From the NCBI GenBank assembly GCA_964388085.1, contig CAYLZW010000266.1:1-7960 (forward strand): a DNA stretch of 7,960 nt, read 5' to 3'. Position 1 is the stretch's first letter; each line of letters opens with the position of its first letter. Both the position numbers and the translations under genes were made by a program. The notes beneath the pieces are model-generated. The model did no database searches and had not been told where the DNA came from. It was given only the letters and a program-made list of their open reading frames with translations. Positions 1-5,800 of this stretch are shown piece after piece. The stretch is from CAYLZW01 sp964388085 (GTDB lineage: Bacteria > Myxococcota > UBA727 > CAYLZW01).

Positions 1-1595
1 GCGACAAGGGCGGCGAGTGCCCGCTGCAGGACAACACGTTCCGCTACGGGCCGGGGATCGCGCTGCACCGCGAGGAGCGGACGCACAAGGAGAAGGCCTT
101 CGAGCTCTCCGAGCGCATCATCCTCGACCGAGAGCGCTGCATCATGTGTTACCGCTGCGTGCGCTTTCATGACGAGGTCGCCGGCGATCGCGCGCTCGCC
201 GTCGTGAACCGGGGCGGGCGGGGCGAGATCGGCGTGCCGGCCGGCACCAGCTACGACTCACCCTTCTCGGGGAACACCGTCGACCTCTGTCCCGTCGGCG
301 CGCTCACGAGCCGCGCGTACCGATTTCGGGCGCGCCCCTGGGACCTGAAGCACGCGAACGGCATCTGTGTCGGCTGCGGCGTCGGCTGCAACGTCTCCGG
401 CGACAGCCGCGATGGCCGCCTGTTGCGCCTCGTCCCGCGCGAGAACCGCGACGTCAACGACGTATGGCTCTGTGACCGAGGCCGCTTCGACACCGTCCCC
501 CCGGAGCGGCAGTCGCGCGCGCTCGAGCCGCTCGTGCGCACGAACGGCCGGCTCGAGCCGGCGTCGTGGAGCGACGCGCTCTCTCGGGCCGCGCGTGTGC
601 TCGGCGCCGGCCCGTCGGCGGCGCTCGTCGGCGGCGCGCTCAGCAACGAGGCGTATGGCGTGCTGTCGGCCGGCCTGCGCCCGCTGCTGCCGGGTGGGGT
701 CGCCCTCGCACAGGGGGAGGGCACCGACTGGCCGGCGCGCGGTGAGCTGAAGGCCATCGAGCGGTCGCGCGCCATCGTCCTCGTCGGCCTGGACGCGTGG
801 CAGGACATGCCGGTGCTCGCGCTGTGGATCCGCCGCGCGACGTTGGCCGGCGCCAAGCTGCTCCTGATCGGGGAAGCCTCCGGGCTCGCACGCGAGGCGG
901 CCAGCGTCGTAGAGGCGCGCCCCGGGGAGGAGCGCGTCGCGCTCGCGCAGCTGCTCGCCGCGCTCTCCGGCGAAGGCGGCCCGCTGGCGAGCGCGGCGGC
1001 GCTGCTTCAGCAGGGGCCGACGACGCTGCTCGCCTCGCCGCGCGTCGCCGCGGACGTCGAGGCGCTCGCGCTGCTGAAGCGTCTGGCGGACGAGCTCCCC
1101 GAAGCGGAGGCCGGGCTCGTCGGCGCGCCCGGGCGCGGCGCCAACGCCCGTGGCGCGGTCGAGATCCTGGGACCGGCCTCGTCGTCGAGCCGCGCACAGG
1201 CCGAGCTCTTGAAGCGCGCGTCCGAGGGCGCTGAGTTGTACGCTTTCTTGACTGTAGAAGCGGAGCTGCCGGCCGACGTGGAGGCGCGCGCGCAGGTGTC
1301 CATGAGCTGGCGGCCGCCCGCCGAGGACTCGCGCGTCGACATCTTCCTGCCCCTCGCGCATCCCTACGAGCAGAGCGGCTCCTTCACGTCGTTCGACGGA
1401 CGGCCACAGAGCTTCGACGCGCTCGGCATGCCCATGCCCTCGCCGCGACCGGACTTTGGGGCGCTGGCGGCCCTCGCGTCGGCGCATGGGGTCGCGGTCC
1501 CCGATGATCTGCGCCGGCTGCGCAGGCACCTCGCCGAGGCCTCGCCGCTTTACCGCGCGCTCCCGAAAGCGCGCACGGAGCTTCGCCTTGCCTGA
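1..1595 (+). CDS. nuoG: NADH-quinone oxidoreductase subunit G (NuoG), 5'-truncated by window edge
   Basis: This is the iron-sulfur subunit of the complex I peripheral arm, which passes electrons from the NADH-oxidising NuoEF module towards NuoI. The frame is open from the left edge, so the true start lies outside. About 530 residues are visible, opening with DKGGECPLQD, the end of the N5 cluster motif; bases 1-2 fit the end of the preceding Cys codon. N4 ligands are visible as CIMCYRC (window residues 46, 49, 52) plus the Cys of DLCP (residue 96). A CVGCGVGC motif followed 28 residues later by another Cys (residues 122, 125, 129, 157) matches the extra N7 cluster found in a subset of bacteria. 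The remainder is a molybdopterin-oxidoreductase-like domain, diverged and alanine-rich, ending in a conserved-looking region near LPLAHPYEQSGSFTSFDGR. The part after N5 is shorter than in the roughly 780-910 residue NuoG of Thermus or E. coli. Its stop overlaps the nuoH start. Confidence 0.95.
   Translation, partial: DKGGECPLQDNTFRYGPGIALHREERTHKEKAFELSERIILDRERCIMCYRCVRFHDEVAGDRALAVVNRGGRGEIGVPAGTSYDSPFSGNTVDLCPVGALTSRAYRFRARPWDLKHANGICVGCGVGCNVSGDSRDGRLLRLVPRENRDVNDVWLCDRGRFDTVPPERQSRALEPLVRTNGRLEPASWSDALSRAARVLGAGPSAALVGGALSNEAYGVLSAGLRPLLPGGVALAQGEGTDWPARGELKAIERSRAIVLVGLDAWQDMPVLALWIRRATLAGAKLLLIGEASGLAREAASVVEARPGEERVALAQLLAALSGEGGPLASAAALLQQGPTTLLASPRVAADVEALALLKRLADELPEAEAGLVGAPGRGANARGAVEILGPASSSSRAQAELLKRASEGAELYAFLTVEAELPADVEARAQVSMSWRPPAEDSRVDIFLPLAHPYEQSGSFTSFDGRPQSFDALGMPMPSPRPDFGALAALASAHGVAVPDDLRRLRRHLAEASPLYRALPKARTELRLA
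1577..1580 (+). promoter_or_regulatory. Ribosome binding site deciding the nuoH TTG start
   Basis: GGAG lies 7 nt before the TTG at 1588, inside the last codons of nuoG. It supports TTG over the upstream in-frame ATG at 1456 and the later GTG at 1624, and indicates translation coupling between nuoG and nuoH. Confidence 0.7.
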
Positions 1596-2607
1596 CACGA
1601 TCTTCGGGGCGGACCCCATCACTGTGCTCGTCTTCAGCGCCGTGTCCGGTGGGTTCTTGCTCGTGCTGCTCACCGCGGCCGGCTACGCGACGCTCTTCGA
1701 GCGCAAGGTGATCTCGCGCCTGCAGGTGCGCGTCGGACCGAACCGGGCCGGTCCCTTCGGCGTGCTGCAACCGCTCGCGGACTTCGTGAAGCTCGTGTTC
1801 AAGGAGGACACGAGGCCGAGCAGCGCCGACCGTGTGCTGCACCGGCTCGCGCCCATGTTCTCGGTGTTCGCGGCGCTCGCCGCGTTCGCCGTCGTGCCGC
1901 TGTTCCCCGAGGTCGAGATCTTTGGCGTCGCCGTGTCCGCGGTGGCCGACCTCGACGTGGGGGTCCTCTACCTGCTCGGCGTGTCGTCGCTCAGCGTGTA
2001 CGGCCTCGTGCTCGGCGGCTGGTCGTCGGGGAGCAAGTACTCGCTGCTGGGCGCGCTGCGCGGCGCGGCCCAGTTCGTCAGTTATGAAGTCGTGCTCGGG
2101 CTCGCCATCGCGAGCGTGGTCATCGTCACCGGCGAGATGTCGCTCGGCGGCATCGTCGAGTGGCAGCAGCAGACGCGCGTGCCCATTCTCCTCGTGCAGC
2201 CGCTGGGCTTCGGGCTGTTCGTCATCGGCATGTTCGCCGAGACCAACCGCGCCCCCTTCGACCTGCCGGAGGCCGACACCGAGCTCGTGTCGGGCTTCTC
2301 CACGGAGTACAGCGGCTTTCGCTGGGGCCTGTTCATGATGGCCGAGTACGCCGCCATGGTGTCCATCTCCGCCGTCGCCGCCACGCTCTATCTCGGCGGC
2401 TGGGCGGGCCCCTTCGGGCTCTTGCCGGGGCCGTGGTGGATGGCGCTCTACGTCGCCGGCTTCCTGTTCCTCTTCGTCTGGGTGCGCGCGACGGTGCCGC
2501 GCCTCCGCTACGACCAGCTCATGCAGCTGTCCTGGCGGACGCTGGTGCCGCTCGGCCTCCTGAACGTCCTCTGTACCGCCATCGTCGTCGTCATCTTCGC
2601 CGCTTGA
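1588..2607 (+). CDS. nuoH: NADH-quinone oxidoreductase subunit H (NuoH)
   Basis: This membrane subunit sits at the junction of the two arms, lines the quinone chamber and begins the proton-coupling path. I chose the TTG at 1588 because GGAG lies 7 nt upstream, the start overlaps the nuoG stop by 8 bp as in tightly coupled operons, and the product of 339 residues is close to the usual 325-350. An ATG at 1456 in the same frame would add 44 arginine-rich residues that only shadow nuoG. Family hallmarks are present: RVGPNRAGPFG near residues 48-58, QFVSYEVVLG near 162-171 with Glu167, the quinone-loop motif AETNRAPFDLPEAD near 217-230 followed by TEYSGFRW, and RATVPRLRYDQLM near 300-312. About eight hydrophobic segments are visible. 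The charged residues of the quinone loop look conserved, so this part of the complex appears normal. Confidence 0.96.
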   Translation: MPDTIFGADPITVLVFSAVSGGFLLVLLTAAGYATLFERKVISRLQVRVGPNRAGPFGVLQPLADFVKLVFKEDTRPSSADRVLHRLAPMFSVFAALAAFAVVPLFPEVEIFGVAVSAVADLDVGVLYLLGVSSLSVYGLVLGGWSSGSKYSLLGALRGAAQFVSYEVVLGLAIASVVIVTGEMSLGGIVEWQQQTRVPILLVQPLGFGLFVIGMFAETNRAPFDLPEADTELVSGFSTEYSGFRWGLFMMAEYAAMVSISAVAATLYLGGWAGPFGLLPGPWWMALYVAGFLFLFVWVRATVPRLRYDQLMQLSWRTLVPLGLLNVLCTAIVVVIFAA

Positions 2608-2615
2608 GGTCTGTC

Positions 2616-3242
2616 ATGCCGCTCGTCAAGGACATCCGCGCGCTCGTCAAAGGCATGCTCACCACGCTGAAGCACGCCCGACAGCCGCCCGTCACGCTGC
2701 GTTATCCCGAGGAGAAGCGCCCGGTGTCGGCGCGCTTTCGGGGGCGTCATCGCCTCTACCGCACCGACGAAGGGCTCGAGCGCTGCATCGGCTGTGAGCT
2801 GTGCGCGGCGGCCTGCCCGTCGGACGCCATCTACGTGGAGGCCACGGACAACGATCCCGCGCACCCCACGTCGCCGGGCGAGCGCTTCGCCCTGCGCTAT
2901 GAGATCAACATCCTGCGCTGCATCTTCTGTGGCTACTGCGAGGAGGCGTGCCCGGTGGACGCCATCAAGCTCGGGCCGGAGTACGAGCTCGCCGACGGGT
3001 CCCGTGACGACCTCATCTACACCAAGGCCATGCTGCTCGACCCCGAGGCGCACGCGCCGCGCGGGCAGTACCACGCCGACGTCGATCGTCCCCGCCCGGC
3101 CGACGTCCCCCCCGACGAGGATCTGGACGGCTTGTATCGCAAGCACGTCCCGCTCGGCGCCTCGCAGCGCGCGGCGGGAGGCGTGAGCCACGTGCGCCCT
3201 TCGCGCGAGGTCGGTCCCGAGGACGACGTCAGCCAGCGCTGA
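2616..3242 (+). CDS. nuoI: NADH-quinone oxidoreductase subunit I (NuoI), 2x[4Fe-4S] ferredoxin-type
   Basis: This peripheral-arm subunit carries clusters N6a and N6b and passes electrons towards N2 in NuoB. The 208-residue product has two textbook ferredoxin motifs, CIGCELCAAACP (Cys57, 60, 63, 67) and CIFCGYCEEACP (Cys102, 105, 108, 112), separated by 34 residues and followed by the family segment DAIKLGPEYEL. The N-terminal region, with VTLRYPEEKRPVSARFRGRH, is typical of NuoI, which touches NuoH through an amphipathic N-terminal helix. The ATG at 2616 follows the nuoH stop by 8 bp and has GAGG 6 nt upstream. The C-terminal tail after residue about 145 is longer than in the 180-residue E. 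coli protein and rich in Asp, Arg and Pro, so it is probably extended and exposed. No ligand residue is missing. Confidence 0.96.
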   Translation: MPLVKDIRALVKGMLTTLKHARQPPVTLRYPEEKRPVSARFRGRHRLYRTDEGLERCIGCELCAAACPSDAIYVEATDNDPAHPTSPGERFALRYEINILRCIFCGYCEEACPVDAIKLGPEYELADGSRDDLIYTKAMLLDPEAHAPRGQYHADVDRPRPADVPPDEDLDGLYRKHVPLGASQRAAGGVSHVRPSREVGPEDDVSQR

Positions 3243-3270
3243 CGCGGCGACATTTCGATTGGACGCTCTG

Positions 3271-3780
3271 ATGCCAAACCCCGCCCTCCTGCTCGCCTCC
3301 TGTCTGCTCGTGGTGTCGACGGCGGCCCTCGTCGTCCTCTTGCGCCGGCCGGTCCGCGTCGCGGTCGCGCTGCTCGCTCACAGCCTGTCGTTGGCGATGC
3401 TCTATCTCCTCCTCGACGCCCAGCTCATGGCCGCGGCGCAGACGGTCATCTACTCGGGCGCCATCGTCGTGCTGTTCCTCATCGTCGTGGCGCTGCTGCC
3501 GGCGGGCGGGCGGGAGCCGCCGGCGCGGTGGGTGAGCATCGTGTTCGGCGTGGCCGTCGCGGCCTCGGTGTGCACCACGCTCTTCCTCGCGCTCGACGGG
3601 GCACCGGCGCCGGCGACCTTCGCGCCCGCGGCGCCGGACGCCAGGGGCATCGGCCGCCCCCTGTTCCACGAGCTGCTCGGCGCCTTCGAGCTGACGGCGC
3701 CCTTGCTGCTCGCCGCCCTCGTCGGCGCCATCACCCTCTGGCGGCGGCACGAGCCCGCCCCGAAGGAGCCAACCCCGTGA
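3271..3780 (+). CDS. nuoJ: NADH-quinone oxidoreductase subunit J (NuoJ)
   Basis: This small membrane subunit packs beside NuoK and NuoH; its third helix rearranges during turnover in known complex I structures. The 169-residue product has about five hydrophobic segments. It carries the family's most recognisable stretch, QTVIYSGAIVVLFLIVVALL (residues 57-76), and a C-terminal motif, ELLGAFELTAPLLLAALVGA, which corresponds to the usual FE-AS-LLL-A-VGA pattern. The ATG at 3271 was preferred over an in-frame TTG at 3259 because TGGA lies about 7 nt upstream of the ATG and the TTG has no convincing ribosome binding site. The gap from nuoI is 28 bp, and the stop overlaps the nuoK GTG start in a GTGA. 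A Pro/Ala-rich loop at residues 110-124 precedes the last helix. Nothing suggests inactivation. Confidence 0.93.
   Translation: MPNPALLLASCLLVVSTAALVVLLRRPVRVAVALLAHSLSLAMLYLLLDAQLMAAAQTVIYSGAIVVLFLIVVALLPAGGREPPARWVSIVFGVAVAASVCTTLFLALDGAPAPATFAPAAPDARGIGRPLFHELLGAFELTAPLLLAALVGAITLWRRHEPAPKEPTP
3763..3768 (+). promoter_or_regulatory. Ribosome binding site for nuoK GTG start
   Basis: AAGGAG lies 8 nt before the GTG at 3777 and inside the end of nuoJ. Together with the GTGA stop/start overlap it fixes the nuoK start at a non-ATG codon. Confidence 0.75.
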
Positions 3781-4085
3781 CGCTGCCGCCGACCACCCTC
3801 GTGCTGCTGACGAGCTTCGTCGTCTTCTCGCTCGGCGTGGCGGGCGTCGCCGTCCGCCGCAGCCCCATCGCCTTGTTCATGAGCATCGAGCTGATGTTGA
3901 ACGCCGCCATCCTCGCGCTCGTCGTCGGCAGCCGCGCGCACGACGTCGTGAGCGGGCAGAGCGCCGCCCTCTTGTTCTTCGTGCTCGGCGCCGCTGAGGT
4001 CGTCGTCGGTCTGTCGCTGGCCTTGGTCGCTTTTCGTGACAAGGACGCCGCCGACATCGACGGACCGCGACGGGTCAGAGGCTGA
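3777..4085 (+). CDS. nuoK: NADH-quinone oxidoreductase subunit K (NuoK)
   Basis: NuoK is a three-helix membrane subunit related to MrpC. With NuoJ and NuoH it forms the E-channel and central half of the proton path. The 102-residue product has three hydrophobic helices and retains both essential membrane glutamates: Glu38 in the segment MSIELMLNAAIL and Glu74 in LGAAEVVVGLSLAL, equivalent to E. coli Glu36 and Glu72. The start is GTG at 3777, overlapping the nuoJ stop by 3 bases (GTGA), with AAGGAG 8 nt upstream. The length matches the family (about 100 residues). The intact glutamates matter because the key glutamate is missing in both larger antiporter-like subunits downstream. The short C-terminal tail (DKDAADIDGPRRVRG) is charged and presumably cytoplasmic. 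Confidence 0.96.
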   Translation: MTLPPTTLVLLTSFVVFSLGVAGVAVRRSPIALFMSIELMLNAAILALVVGSRAHDVVSGQSAALLFFVLGAAEVVVGLSLALVAFRDKDAADIDGPRRVRG

Positions 4086-4096
4086 GGCCGCCCTTT

Positions 4097-4100
4097 GGAG
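4097..4100 (+). promoter_or_regulatory. Ribosome binding site for nuoL
   Basis: GGAG lies 8 nt before the ATG at 4109 in the 23 bp nuoK-nuoL spacer. The spacer is too short to hold an obvious promoter or terminator. Confidence 0.7.
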
Positions 4101-4108
4101 ACTGCGCC

Positions 4109-5800
4109 ATGAGCACTGTTTTGCCCTGGATCTTCCTCGCACCGCTCGCCGGCCTGGCCGTGACGGCGCTCGGCGCGCCTCGTCGAGCGGGGCTCGCGAG
4201 CCTGCCGGGGCCGCTGCTGATCCTGCTCGCCGGCCTGTTCAGCCTCGTCACCGGCGCCCACGACATCGTCGTGGAGCTGCCCGGAGCGGTGCCCGTGCTG
4301 GCGGATGGCGCCTTCAAGCTGCGCGTCGACGCGCTCGCCAGCGTGATGCTGGTCGTCGTGGGCGCGGTCGGCACCTGCGTGTACCTCTACTCGCTCGCCT
4401 ACATGGCGGACGACGTCGACGTCAGGCGCTTCTTCTGCTTCCTCGATCTCTTCCTCGTCGCCATGTGTCTGCTGGTGCTCGCGGGCAACGTGCTCGTGCT
4501 CTTGTGCGGCTGGACGGGGGTGGGCGTCATGTCCTTCCTCCTCATCAGCTTCTGGTGGCGACAGGACGGCACGCTGCGCGCCGGCGCGCTCGCCGTCGGC
4601 GCCAACGCCATCGGTGACGCCGCGCTGCTGCTCATCGCCGTGCTCGTCCCGAGAGGAACGGAGCTGGTCACCTTGCACACGGCGGAGGTAACCCAGGCGG
4701 TGCCCGGCGGCGCGCTCACCCTCGGCGCGCTCCTCGTCGTCGCCGCCGCCGCGAAGAGCGCGCAGGGGCCGCTGTTCTTCTGGCTTCCTTCCGCCATGGC
4801 AGGCCCGACGCCGGTGTCGGCGCTCATCCACGCCGCCACCATGGTCGCGGCGGGCGTCTACCTGCTCGTGCGCACGCATGGCGTCGTGCTCGCGGACGAG
4901 AACGTCGCGTTCGCCGTCGCGCTCGTCGGCACCGTGACGACCCTCGGCGGCGGCGTCGCGAGCCTCTGGCAGCGAGGGCTCAAGCGCGGCCTCGCGTACT
5001 CGACCGTGAGCCAGCTCGGCTATATGTTCGCGGCCGTCGGTGTGGGCGTACCTTTCGCGGCGCTCTTCCACCTCATCACGCACGCGAGCTTCAAGGCGCT
5101 CCTGTTCCTGACGGCGGGCGTGGTGCTGCACTCGACGGGACACGACGACCTCGCGTCGCTCGGTGGCCTCAAGAAGAAGCTCCCGAGCGTGCGGCTGGCG
5201 TTCGTCGTCGGCGGGATGGCGCTCATCGGGGTGCCGCTCGTCAGCGCGGGCGGCTTCTCGAAGGACGCCATCCTCGTCGCCGCCCTCGAGCGGCAGCCGT
5301 CGCTCGGCGTCGCGCTCGTCGCCGGCGTGCTGCTCACGGGGCTCTACATCGGCCGCCTGTATTTCCTGACCTTCGAGGGGCCGGAGCGAGAGGCGAGCGC
5401 GCACGTTCACGCGCCGTCGCCGCTGCTGTTGTGGCCGATGCTCCCGCTCGGCATCGGCGCGCTCGCCCTCGGCTACCTCGAGGCGGGCACGGGCGCGCTG
5501 TCCGGCGTCCTCGGCGGCGAGGTCCCCGCGCTCACGGAGGGCTTGCACGTCGTGCCGGACGCGCTCGGTGTAGGCGCCGCCGTGCTCGGCGCCGTCGGCT
5601 TCTTCGCGGGCCGCTACGTCACCTTGCCGGTGCCGCCGGCGCTGTTCACGGACGGGCTCAACGCCGCGCTGGCGGCGCCCACCGTCGTCGTGACGCGCTT
5701 CGCGAACGGCTCGCTCGGGCGCTACACGCGCTTCACGCTCGCCGGCGTCGCGGCGCTCGCGCTGCTCGGGTCCCTGCTCCTGCTCGGAGGTCTCCGATGA
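4109..5800 (+). CDS. nuoL: NADH-quinone oxidoreductase subunit L (NuoL), variant with substituted TM5 glutamate
   Basis: NuoL is the distal antiporter-like subunit of the complex I membrane arm. It is identified by GPTPVSALIHAATMVAAGVY (232-251), LKRGLAYSTVSQLGYMF (291-307), HLITHASFKALLFL (321-334) and GGFSKDAIL (381-389). Retained functional residues include Asp170, Lys216 (TM7), His241, Lys292 (TM8), His325, Lys329, and Lys385-Asp386 (TM12). The TM5 motif, normally WE-GVGL-SYLLI-FW, here reads WTGVGVMSFLLISFWW: the essential Glu is Thr136. Other usual charged or polar positions also differ: HTWLPDAME reads FFWLPSAMA (223-231), and the Arg before IGD is Ala167. At 563 residues it is shorter than E. 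coli NuoL (613), mainly between the last two helices (about residues 508-542), where the lateral helix lies. The ATG at 4109 has GGAG 8 nt upstream. The next gene is nuoN, not nuoM. Confidence 0.93.
   Translation: MSTVLPWIFLAPLAGLAVTALGAPRRAGLASLPGPLLILLAGLFSLVTGAHDIVVELPGAVPVLADGAFKLRVDALASVMLVVVGAVGTCVYLYSLAYMADDVDVRRFFCFLDLFLVAMCLLVLAGNVLVLLCGWTGVGVMSFLLISFWWRQDGTLRAGALAVGANAIGDAALLLIAVLVPRGTELVTLHTAEVTQAVPGGALTLGALLVVAAAAKSAQGPLFFWLPSAMAGPTPVSALIHAATMVAAGVYLLVRTHGVVLADENVAFAVALVGTVTTLGGGVASLWQRGLKRGLAYSTVSQLGYMFAAVGVGVPFAALFHLITHASFKALLFLTAGVVLHSTGHDDLASLGGLKKKLPSVRLAFVVGGMALIGVPLVSAGGFSKDAILVAALERQPSLGVALVAGVLLTGLYIGRLYFLTFEGPEREASAHVHAPSPLLLWPMLPLGIGALALGYLEAGTGALSGVLGGEVPALTEGLHVVPDALGVGAAVLGAVGFFAGRYVTLPVPPALFTDGLNAALAAPTVVVTRFANGSLGRYTRFTLAGVAALALLGSLLLLGGLR
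5786..5790 (+). promoter_or_regulatory. Strong ribosome binding site for nuoN at the nuoL/nuoN junction
   Basis: GGAGG lies 6 nt before the ATG at 5797, within the last codons of nuoL. With the ATGA overlap it shows a normally formed gene junction at the place where nuoM would usually lie, rather than an obvious deletion scar. Confidence 0.8.

Noticed and set aside
1456..1587. An upstream ATG that would extend nuoH by 44 residues.
   Set aside because: The extension is Arg-rich, lies wholly within nuoG in another frame and does not resemble a NuoH N-terminus. TTG at 1588 has a good ribosome binding site and gives the usual length.
258..1673. A 471-codon minus-strand open frame opposite nuoG.
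   Set aside because: Low-complexity Arg/Ala/Glu-rich product, fully covered by nuoG with its cysteine motifs; a shadow frame.
3259..3270. TTG at 3259 as the nuoJ start.
   Set aside because: It would add only four residues and lacks a clear ribosome binding site; the ATG at 3271 is better placed.
3731..5548. A 605-codon open frame on the minus strand opposite nuoJ, nuoK and nuoL.
   Set aside because: Its product is dominated by Arg, Glu, His, Gln and Ala with no domain, as expected for the antisense shadow of GC-rich membrane-protein genes. The plus strand encodes well-recognised proteins over the same stretch.
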